A stretch of DNA of 64,000 nt from Metridium senile (taxonomy: Eukaryota > Cnidaria > Anthozoa > Actiniaria > Metridiidae), in the NCBI GenBank assembly GCA_949775045.1, contig OX459095.1, positions 35,082,768-35,146,767 on the forward strand. Reading direction: 5' to 3'. The position numbers were made by a program, and so were the translations under genes. Under the pieces are notes generated by a model. It made no database searches and had not been told where the DNA came from. It saw only the letters and a list, made by a program, of their open reading frames with translations. Positions 55,340-64,000 of the stretch are shown piece by piece. How positions within the stretch are numbered: the first letter of the stretch is position 1; every line of letters starts with the position of its first letter.

Positions 55340-58300
55340 TCAACGGACAGAAATCATAAGAATATCGCCAGCGGAGAAAGGACCATCATTAAAAGTGTCA
55401 TCGCACGCGAATATGCGGTTGGTATCCGTACCAAATAGGTGAATTTTTCCATAAAAAAATGGTAAGCTATCAATTCTTACGCTTCCCGTGTTAGACTTAC
55501 GACCCCACTTTCCTGGCTGACTACCCCACAAAGCGCAGTTTTGTGCCACAATGGACGTGTCATCAGGCAGCCTGTCAAACGAGCCACATGCATCGGGGAA
55601 ATGCGACTTAGCATACGTATCATTCATAAAGTACTCCAATACCTGCTGGCCAGCGGTGTTGTTCTTAGTCATGATACTCACGACTCTACCGACGGTTTTC
55701 TTGTGACAATAAAAATGGATTTGATCAAAGCCCATCACTTGCTTGACATCTAGTATGCCCTTTGATGTGAGACGAATAAGCTTGTCTTGGATGTGGTGTT
55801 TAGACAGGACTTCGGCACATTTAGTTACAGAGTCTTTATTTGAGGGTATAGTGGAGATTTGGATAATAGTGTTTTTTACAACGGTCCATCCACCTTAAAA
55901 TAAAACATTTCGTATATCAGATCATGATAACTATAATTAATAAAAGTATAGCTAAATATGAAAAATTCAACTGAGCAAGACTCCTTAATCTCGATTGGTA
56001 GAGTTCCAGAGCTTCGGGGCATACATAAAAGGCCCGTAGCAGGGTAAAAATAACTGGGGGGGGGGGGGGGCGACGAGTTAGCCGACTTACAAAATCGTAC
56101 CACAGGCAGCCCAACTAGTCTATCTGAGGATTTTTTTTAAAGAGAATAATATTATTTTTTTATCGCGCGCCTATTTAAAAAAAAGTACTTGAGCGCGCAG
56201 GTGGGCCTCCTGCAGTGGTTGGTTTGTCGTGCAAAATCGAGAATCGTAAGCGACTTTCACTCACGACAAAAATTGAAGAGAGTTGTTTTTTGTGAGGTGT
56301 GAAACTCGATGGCGTGAATGGATAGAGTTGCGCCTCAGCTTGCATAGGCACGGAAAATCAACGACGAGCGCCGACAAGTCAGCCGAGAAGCAATCGACTG
56401 ACTTGCCGATAAAAAATAATATCGTTTACTTTTCTTAAAAAAACATAGTGTTTTATTTTTCTCATAGGGATTTTCACCATTGAAGTAAACTTTGTAAAAC
56501 AACAAGAACAAATAGCCAATGTGTGAACATGTTTATTGAAATGCTAATACATATAATTAGTTTACTTTACAATGTGAAGACATTTCAATCAAAGTGTCAG
56601 TGTATTTACAGAATTCGTAGAGATTGTGTCTTAACTTTAGTTTTATAAATTACAACTATAAACGCTTCACACTTTCATAACAAATTTATCATTGTTGAAA
56701 GCGCCAAACTAACTAAAGTTGTAATGAAACAAACTCGAACTTTTTTTTATCCATAAGTCAGTGGAAAACTTCGCAAAAGCGGCCATTTCAGATTCACAGT
56801 TTAGCTCAGCTTTTAGTTGGTTTGAACAAGACAACATCAGTCGCTTTGAAATATAAACTTCAACTCCAATCCTTAATTACCTAGCTACAGGAATACTTTC
56901 CCCGGGGTTTTTGTAATAATGAAGAACATCGGTGACTTCAAAAGCTAGTACGAAGAGATCACTGTGTTTTGAATGTAAAACTATTAAAACTTATTGTAGC
57001 AGCCACTGCAGAGCAAATGTCGATCTTTTGACTCTCCATTCACCATCCGCCAAGATTTCAAATTAAAAGTCATTTTAACAATTCATAAGTTAAATTAAGA
57101 AATTAATCGCCAACTTTTTTGGTGAATGTGGTACTTCACGACTCCATAGCTCGATCGATGTCTTTTACGGTAATGTTTTTTGGTTTCACTACGATTATCC
57201 TTTAAGAAGGATTAGCATTCGGTAGTAGCAAACTCGTGTAGCGTGGATCCGTTAAGTTACCCTGCGGGACAGTACGGCACTTGAAGTACTAGGCACGGCG
57301 ATGGCTAGTTGGTCTCTGTTTTACAATTATATTATTTATACGCTAATACTACATACAATATTCTTTTGTCATCCTATAGCACAGGTAGCGTATGTATAAA
57401 TGATAAGTAGAACTACAATGCGTACGATTAAAGAATCAATGAAACGATTACACTGTAACGGCTAAAAACATGAGATAAGGTAAAAGGAAGTGTATTGACT
57501 GTAACTAGAAGATTAGGCGTCCCTTGAAACTGGTACAAGTCACCATAAGCACTGGTCTAAACGCTGTGTCAGAGATCTCGATATGTGTAACTAAAGTGTT
57601 GAATATGCCATACTTTTTTATGCCATATATAATTCACCGGGTGAATTATTAACTACTTGCAACAGGTTGCTTATAGAAAAACTATTCCTGGATACGCCTT
57701 AAAATAAAGGTGATTAACCTTGTCAGCATAGAACCTCTTTTACATCTTGCTGATCTAAACTTTAACCTTGTGCCTGTAGTGGCACCACAAGTTAGTTTGT
57801 CTGAAAAGCTTTTTGGCGTTCTTTAACAAGTTCCTTGATATGCGAGATGATCAATGGCTTGTCCGTTGAATGGTATTGGACGGCCTTGGCAGGGAAATAT
57901 AGACCCATGACTTTACGTATACCATGAATATACTTAAATAAATCCGCCAGTTGGTCTGTGGAGGGATTGGAGCTGAGATCTTTAAACCATATCTCGTTTC
58001 TACTGACGAATATTATGTCAAGTTCTTCAAAAATTGACGAACTTCGAGCCTTTATGCAAGGTGCAAATTTGGACTTCTCGACCCGAGGCCAAAAAATGCT
58101 GGATTTCGGACTATCATGGGTTCTTACTATGATATTCCAAAGAAACTCCCTCCGTTTGGTCTATCAGATCATAACTGTGTTCAGGTCCAACCATTCGACG
58201 AGACCATCCTAAAACCACAATATTAGTGAAATCTAGAGATCTGAGACCAGCCAAACGACTAGCAATAAGGAAATATCTCGAGGAGGTTCATGTCGAAACT

Positions 58301-61300
58301 CTACTGCATTGTAAAGACAATGTGAGGAGAAGTTGTGAGGAGAAGTTGACGATACGATGTTAGAATCAATAATTATTACAGGCATGGAAATGTTACTCCC
58401 GATTAAGACCAAATCAATTCGTGAGGATAAATAAAGTGCTTAAAAGTTTGATCAAACAACGCCAAAGTGCTCTAGCGCGAAACGATGAACCACTCTACTG
58501 TTCCCTGAGAAATCGTGTCAACCGTGTACGGAAATCATGTCGAGCAAAGTACTGCCCACTAAAGTAGAACATCTGAAAAACTGCAAACCCCAGTCTTGGT
58601 GGAAAAAAATAAAAAAGCTTAGTGGGATGTCTGCTTCTACCAATTTGGATATCGTATCCGTACTACAACACATTGACCATGCATGGTCAGTACGATGGGG
58701 AAGAATCTAAGCCTGATCTCCGATTACTTGCTTATACTATCAACGAAGCTTTCCTATCTCCAATGAACGATTTTACACCTTTATCTTCCAAAAACAGAAG
58801 CTGGAAGCACTAAAGCCTACGAAAGCTACTGGACCTGACGGTATACCTAGTTGGCTCTTAAAAGAGAATGCTGACCTACTCGCACCTGTGTTAACGGACA
58901 TCCTCAATGGCTGCCACAATCATGGAAACTTGCGAACATCGCTAGCATTCCCAAGCAAAAACCGGTGACTGACGTTAACAAGCATCTACGTCCTATCTCT
59001 TAAAAACCCATTCTATCAAAACTAGCTGAACAGGGTGGGTAAGAGGGGGTACCCATAACCAATCACGCATCATTTTTTCATGTTCTCACGGATCAAAGAG
59101 TTACGTAAAGCCTTTTCACGAATCACAGTTTTAGAACTCGCGGTGTTAACTCTGATGTATCTTATAGGCAACGTGTTGCGCTTTTTGGAGGGATAATCAA
59201 TATTAACTGGATCTACCAGATATACAAAGAATTACACTGCTAGCAATAAACGTCTCAGTTAGCACAGCCGTTTATACGAAAAGCTGTCACGTACTATTAG
59301 TAGTACTAGTAGTACTAAACAATCTCTGCTACACTCGTGGTATAGCACAATAAATGGTAACAGTGCAACTTGTAGAGTAGTCCTATTCGACTTCCGAAAA
59401 GCATTTGATCTAATAGACCACCATATCTTGGTTAGAAAACTTCAATCATACGACATCCCAAAAGCCGTCATAGCTTGGATCATCGACCTTCTCACTGAAA
59501 GGAGGCAGCGTGTAAAGTAGGAACAAGATTGCTACTCTGAGAGGACATGCGGAGTACCACAAGGAACCAAACTAGGGCCATGGCTCTTCACCATAATGAT
59601 AAATGATCTTGATACGCCAGGAAATGAGTTATGGAAGTATGTGGACGATTCAACCATTTCTGAATCAATTTTGAAAGACCAAGCAAGTACTATTCAATCC
59701 GCCGTCGACACACTGTCAAGTTGGGCTTCTACAAACAAGTTTCAATTAAACGAACCTAAGTGCAAGGAGCTTCGTATTAGTTTGCAAAAGCTAATACTGA
59801 ACTAAATCCAATCATAGTTAATGGAGAAGGAATCGATAGCGTCACAAGTACCAAATGTTTAGGCCTTCATTTTACCAACGATCTTAAGTGGAATGTTCAC
59901 ATCTGCGAAGCACTAAAGAAAGCTAGGAAACGATTGTATGGTCTGTCCCAATTAAAACGTTCTGGACTTGACAGTGATGCATTGATTCAGTTCTTTCGAA
60001 CATGCATTCGTCCAATTAATAAATATACATGCCCGGCATTCCATGACAGTTTACCAGCATACCTCTCACGTGATCTCGAGGCTGTGCAGAAACGAGCCAT
60101 ACGAATAATTTTCCCTTTCCGACATTACGAGGAAGCCCTCAACAATACGATTTCATCTGCTGTTGTTCTCTCTAAAGGGTACATCCCAACAAAGTCTTCG
60201 TATACCGCAAAATTCAAGTTCTCCACCACCCAACGAATTCAAACTAAAAGCTTTTCAGGGTCCCACTGGCCCCTCCCCTGCTACGGGCCTGTTATAACGA
60301 TATGGTTTTAAACAATCGCATAAATGTTTTAACGATTTTAAGTTTTAACTGTATAATTAGTAACATTGGACATTTGATTAGAGTTCGAGCTCAACAGCTG
60401 CGTTACACTCTACAACGTTCTAATGTTTATACTATCTAATATCTAAACACACACATAGTAGACCTCTTGCTCACTAAAGCTGAACACTTATAAAACAGCC
60501 ATGATGTCATAACAGTTATATATGTATTCCGCCTTTAATATGTGTCACCGTGCTAAGAAGTTACAATTTTGTTTCAAAGTATTTCAAACACAAAATGAAT
60601 AAAAAGTCTCACAAAAGTTGCAATTCTTTAATTTATAAAAGTTCTATGGCTTACCACCATCTGTAGACATATCACACAATGCTTGGACTGGTTTTCCTGT
60701 GTTTCCCGGATCGAGCAAATACAGGCCTGTCCCAGCAGACTTCCCGCTTCTAACAACACTTAAGCACGACTTGAAAACTTCACCAGGTACCTTTAAGGAG
60801 GCTTGTTGGACGGTCGTCATGGGCGTCTCGGTCTTCACGGCCACGGTTGGTGGTGTTGTTGTTATTTTGGGCACTGCAATCATAACGATAGTTACATATT
60901 GATGTATTGCTAATATTCTATAACAATGTAGATACATATATGACAGATGAATGGAAGCAAGCGATAAAGAAGAAACGCAAGTTTACGAAGAGATATGCTA
61001 AGCATCCAACGGAGGAGAATTTGCAGCAAAAGAAATTTTGGAGAAACAGGGCTACTAATCTTCGAAGAAAAGCCATAAAGGACTATTGGTCTGTTACGAC
61101 AGAATCTATGAACACCAATCCAAGGGAATTTTACAAGGTATTTAAACCTTTCTTAGACTCTAATTCATCACCTGTAGATGATACGCAAATTCATCTGGAG
61201 ACTGGGGATAATCTGATAAAGAATCAAACTGAGGTCGCAAATTTATTTGCTGATCATTTTGCGAAGATTGCTTGCGATATCGGAGACCAAAAGATACTTT

Positions 61301-63899
61301 TTTCAACAGAAGGTGAACTACAAAACCATAACAGTGTACAAGATATAAGAACTAATAAAAGAATCGTCAATGGACCACAATTTCAATTTAGCAAGCTTAA
61401 AGAGAATGAAGTGGAAAAGTCTCTTGCACTGTTAAAAGCAGACAAAAGCGCAGGTCATGATGGGATATCTCCAAAACTACTGAAAATGGCGAGCAAGGAA
61501 TTGGCACCATCCCTGACGAATATCTTCAATAAATGTATAGAGGACGAAAGCTGGCCAACTGAATGGAAGAAAGGGGACTGGGTTCCTGTGTACAAAAAAG
61601 ATGATCATAAAAATGTAAAGAACTACAGACCGATTACTGTCCTACCAATCGTGGATAAAGTATTTGAGCAGTTGCTTTCAGAGCAGGTAGCACAGTACAT
61701 CGAACCCTACTTAAGTAACAGCTTAACAGCATATCGTAAAAGGAACAGCTGTATGACAACACTACTGAAGCTCGTTGAGGACTGGAAGTATTCACTTGAC
61801 AACAAAAATGTAGTTGGAGTGCTCTCGTCTGATCTTTCAAAAGCGTTTGACTCCTTATTTTCACCGTTACTACTGGCAAAATTAAAGGGATACGGCTTTA
61901 GCGACAGTGCTCTTAGTTTGCTAAGGTCGTATTTCTCAGAAAGAAAGAACAGAGTCAGAATTGGAAAAGAAATTATGAGCGAATGGCGAGAAATCGACAG
62001 AGGTTGTCCTCAAGGCTCGAATTTTGGCCCTCTGATCTGGAATATATACCAAAATGATCTGGTATACAATATTGGGAATAGCAATTTAATGATGTACGCC
62101 GACGATCACCAGATTTACACAGCAGGACAGACGATTGACGTCGTACAAGATGTACTTGCTGATGAAGGAAACGCTATCTCGAGATGGTACGAGCAGAACA
62201 TGTTAAAATGCAACCATGATAAGTTCCAGGCAATAAGCTTTGGGAGGCAGAAACAAAGAAACAAGGAACTAAACATTAACATCAAGAACAATAGTGTCAA
62301 GAGTGCATGTCAAATGAATCTGTTGGGTGTCACAATTGATGATCAGTTAAAGTTTAACACTCATATAGAAGAACTGTGTAAGAAAGTTGCAAGGAAAGTT
62401 GGAGTTATTATGAGATTGAGAAACCTCTTGCCAACTAAAGCAAAACTAAACATTTATAAAACTTTCATTTTACCACAATTAACGTACTGTCACGTAGTGT
62501 GGCATTTTTGTAAAGCATCAGACAATAGGAAGGTAGACCGATTGCAAGAAAAAGCATTGAGAGCAATCTATCGAGATAAAAACAGTACGTACGGGGAACT
62601 CCTCACAAGGGCTAAACTTCCAACCTTAAATAATAGAAGACTTCAAGACATTGCTATCATAATGTATCAAGTTAAGAATAACCTTAGTCCAAAATACATA
62701 GCAGATCTTTTCAACTCTAACAAAACAGGATATAACCTTCGAAATTCAGAGGATTTAACAATTCCCAGAATAAACACTACGACATATGGCAAACATAGTT
62801 TAAGATATATAGGTCCAGTTATCTGGTCCAAACTGCCTAAAGACATTAAGGAACCTAAATCAATAAATAAGTTTAAGAAGGAAGTAAGAAAAGTAGATAT
62901 CCAAGAACTATTGAATGAAAAATGCCTGAACTGTCCTTTATGTGATAATTAGATATATTTTTATATTAGCATTTTTTTCTTTATTATTATGTTAATAGAC
63001 CTTTTATAGTAACATATTATACGACAATTTTAGATAGTTATATTTATATATATATATATATTAGAGGATATTTTAAGATATTTTTATCTCACCTTATAGT
63101 ATAAAAACCATAATTTATTTTACTAAAATAACTGGGTATATCTTGGGTTGGGTGGGCGAATTGGAGTGGGGTGGTCATGGTGGGTGGGTAAATAACAAAA
63201 TAACATAGTATTTTGAAATTAATAAATTTTTTTATCCATAGATAGGTAGATAGGTGTCCACCATTAGTTCACTATATATTGTAAACTAGAATTCTCCGAC
63301 ACGTTAATAAAGTCTTTATTATTATTATTATTATTATATAGTCAATGTCATTAACATTAACCACGATAACACTAAAAGAAATGTGACACCACATAAGCTC
63401 GCCCTAAATTTAATTTTGAACATAGATTTAATAATTCCTATTCAATGTTCACTGTTATTCATCATACAGTTAAAAATGAAATTCCAACTACTGGAAATGA
63501 ATAAACAAAAAATCACGTATCACTTGCTGTAGTGTTAATCTCTACTTTACATTAATCTCTACTTTATGTTGACAACGTTAATGCCATTATCTTTATCTTA
63601 CTTGTTGCAGGGATGATGTTTGTAAAATACATGTTGTTAACTCTTGGCAGGAAATTGTGTGGCGATGATTCCTTGGTTTTAGAATTCAGCTCACAAACCC
63701 CTTCTGTCATCAAGTAGTTAAGGCTCTTACAGATACCGTCCTTTATACATTCCAATACACACCCTGGATAGTCTGTTGTATGGAGTCTCTTGTACTGGGA
63801 GCCAGTCAAAGCGTAATGCTTTACAGACTTCGTAGTGCAACTCTGCTGAAGGCTTGGTTTGATTGCCATGACAACCATAGTGGTGATCAGCAACCTCAT
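55340..63899 (-). CDS. Secreted PAN/Apple plus fibrinogen-like protein, 3 exons
   Basis: Coding exons: 63899-63602 (donor CAA|GTAAGA), 60873-60655 (acceptor GATTGCAG, donor GGTG|GTAAGC), 55893-55340. Phases match at both junctions and give 356 residues with no stop. Residues 1-19 (MRLLITTMVVMAIKPSLQ) look like a signal peptide. Residues 21-95 form a PAN/Apple-like domain with Cys at 21, 47, 51, 57 and 69 (YPGCVLECIKDGICKSL). A Thr/Pro linker follows (ITTTPPTVAVKTETPMTT). Residues 130-356 are fibrinogen-like: SCLSVVRSGKSAGTGLYLLD, then ALCDMSTDGGGWTVVKN, exactly the usual exon boundary. The C-terminal part (FGTDTNRIFACDDTFNDG) diverges from vertebrate fibrinogen domains but matches a type I associate with anthozoans. 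Probable extracellular carbohydrate or protein binding. Introns of 2.7 and 4.8 kb hold LINEs. The only clearly intact host-type gene here. Confidence 0.85.
55894..57940 (-). other. Intron 2 of the PAN-fibrinogen gene, 3' part
   Basis: AT-rich, no gene. It has a G-run of about 15 at 56056-56070 and an inverted pair around 56343-56410 (CCGACAAGTCAGCCGA, CGACTGACTTGCCGA). Confidence 0.5.
57950..60311 (+). pseudogene. Decayed LINE inside intron 2
   Basis: Endonuclease end (SYYDIPKKLPPFGLSDHNCV) and RT pieces in many frames: KPTKATGPDGIPSWLLKENA, RKAFDLIDHHILVRKLQSYD, CGVPQGTKLGPWLFTIMIND, LWKYVDDSTISES (YVDD box), CLGLHFTNDLKWNVHI, and FRTCIRPINKYTCPAFHDSL with AVQKRAIRIIF. Several stops and a disrupted block at about 59030-59300, which includes GGGTAAGAGGGGGTACCCAT, perhaps another insertion. 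Non-LTR family with YVDD, unlike the YADD LINE nearby. Opposite orientation to the host gene. Confidence 0.8.
60907..62952 (+). CDS. LINE reverse transcriptase, open frame, 5'-truncated
   Basis: About 670 residues without a stop, starting near MTDEWKQAIKKKRKFTKRY (the first ATG of the conserved part). Linker, then RT blocks: ALLKADKSAGHDGISPKLLK, WVPVYKKDDHKNVKNYRPIT, LSSDLSKAFDSLFSPLLLAK, RGCPQGSNFGPLIWNIYQND, LMMYADDHQIYTAG (catalytic YADD), NLLGVTIDDQLKFNTHIEEL, and a C-terminus with GPVIWSKLPKDIKEPK and FKKEVRKVDI. Ends with a CLNCPLC pair. The endonuclease is missing, so it is 5'-truncated at about 60.9 kb. The intact frame suggests recent insertion. CR1/L2-like. It lies in intron 1 of the PAN-fibrinogen gene, antisense to it, and begins only 34 bp beyond that gene's second coding exon. 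Confidence 0.9.
   Translation: MLIFYNNVDTYMTDEWKQAIKKKRKFTKRYAKHPTEENLQQKKFWRNRATNLRRKAIKDYWSVTTESMNTNPREFYKVFKPFLDSNSSPVDDTQIHLETGDNLIKNQTEVANLFADHFAKIACDIGDQKILFSTEGELQNHNSVQDIRTNKRIVNGPQFQFSKLKENEVEKSLALLKADKSAGHDGISPKLLKMASKELAPSLTNIFNKCIEDESWPTEWKKGDWVPVYKKDDHKNVKNYRPITVLPIVDKVFEQLLSEQVAQYIEPYLSNSLTAYRKRNSCMTTLLKLVEDWKYSLDNKNVVGVLSSDLSKAFDSLFSPLLLAKLKGYGFSDSALSLLRSYFSERKNRVRIGKEIMSEWREIDRGCPQGSNFGPLIWNIYQNDLVYNIGNSNLMMYADDHQIYTAGQTIDVVQDVLADEGNAISRWYEQNMLKCNHDKFQAISFGRQKQRNKELNINIKNNSVKSACQMNLLGVTIDDQLKFNTHIEELCKKVARKVGVIMRLRNLLPTKAKLNIYKTFILPQLTYCHVVWHFCKASDNRKVDRLQEKALRAIYRDKNSTYGELLTRAKLPTLNNRRLQDIAIIMYQVKNNLSPKYIADLFNSNKTGYNLRNSEDLTIPRINTTTYGKHSLRYIGPVIWSKLPKDIKEPKSINKFKKEVRKVDIQELLNEKCLNCPLCDN
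62953..63340 (+). other. LINE 3' UTR with (ATT)n tail
   Basis: Non-coding tail ending CACGTTAATAAAGTC then an (ATT)n run at 63313-63337, the usual end of L2/CR1-type insertions. Confidence 0.7.
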
Positions 63900-63961
63900 G
63901 GAACAAATCTGAATTTTAAAAGAAAAAACTAGATCAATCAATTGTCCTATTAATTTCACTA

Positions 63962-63969
63962 TGACGTCA
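63962..63969. promoter_or_regulatory. CRE-like TGACGTCA
   Basis: Palindromic TGACGTCA 63 bp upstream of the PAN-fibrinogen start codon, with a TATATAA-like word at about 63979-63985 further upstream. A polypyrimidine-AG just before the ATG (TTTTAAAATTCAG) raises the possibility that this is intronic instead of the promoter. Confidence 0.3.
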
Positions 63970-64000
63970 CATCAAAACATTATATAGTCTTAACGCTAAG

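Overview
The window is AT-rich, intron-bearing animal DNA packed with transposable elements. The mix fits a cnidarian, probably an anthozoan (coral or sea anemone). It holds DIRS and Penelope retroelements, several CR1/L2-like LINEs, an open piggyBac, Crypton-type tyrosine recombinases, many fold-back DNA elements, and a secreted PAN plus fibrinogen-like gene of a kind I associate with anthozoans. The species assignment is inference from family content. There is no sign of prokaryotic gene organisation.

Layout. 1-2.5 kb is the 3' half of a DIRS-type retroelement (RNase H, then a frameshifted tyrosine recombinase). 3.17-4.34 kb is a Penelope-like insertion with a GIY-YIG ORF, inverted repeats and a 13-bp target duplication. 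From about 6.2 to 26.5 kb runs a decayed multi-exon gene ending in a Ulp1-like (C48) cysteine protease domain. It is split at 9162/25684 by a 16.5-kb DNA transposon.

That transposon (9163-25679) is the main find. It has 28-bp terminal inverted repeats, an ACTA target duplication and inverted hexamer arrays inside both ends. On the + strand it carries a two-exon DDE-type transposase-like gene (14217-20059, 820 aa). On the - strand it carries a two-exon BEN-domain gene (20823-22619). It also holds a small coiled-coil ORF, E2F-like 20-bp repeats, an 87-bp tandem array, and nested fold-back elements. Removing the element and one ACTA copy rejoins the split protease ORF in frame, so the boundaries are well defined. 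I cannot assign the transposase to a named superfamily with confidence.

28-42 kb is layered mobile DNA. It includes a truncated HTH-type transposase, a piggyBac with an open 596-aa transposase sitting inside an antisense LINE, an internally deleted L2-like LINE, two head-to-head LINE remnants, a 682-bp TTAA-flanked palindrome and a decayed Crypton-type recombinase. 43.3-45.0 kb is a two-exon XPG/FEN1-like nuclease gene with one frameshift. It is followed 16 bp later by a 2.2-kb TTAA fold-back element. 47.4-49.5 kb is a TA-flanked fold-back element with 18-bp minisatellite tips. 52.87-53.62 kb is a short element with a probable 8-bp duplication and a ~280-bp (ATTT)n tract.

55.3-63.9 kb is the one clearly intact host-type gene: three coding exons on the - strand encoding a 356-aa secreted PAN/Apple plus fibrinogen-like protein. 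Both introns contain LINEs in the opposite orientation, one decayed and one with an open reverse transcriptase.

All exon junctions were deduced by hand from GT-AG signals, phase and protein continuity. Family names come from recognised motifs, not database searches.
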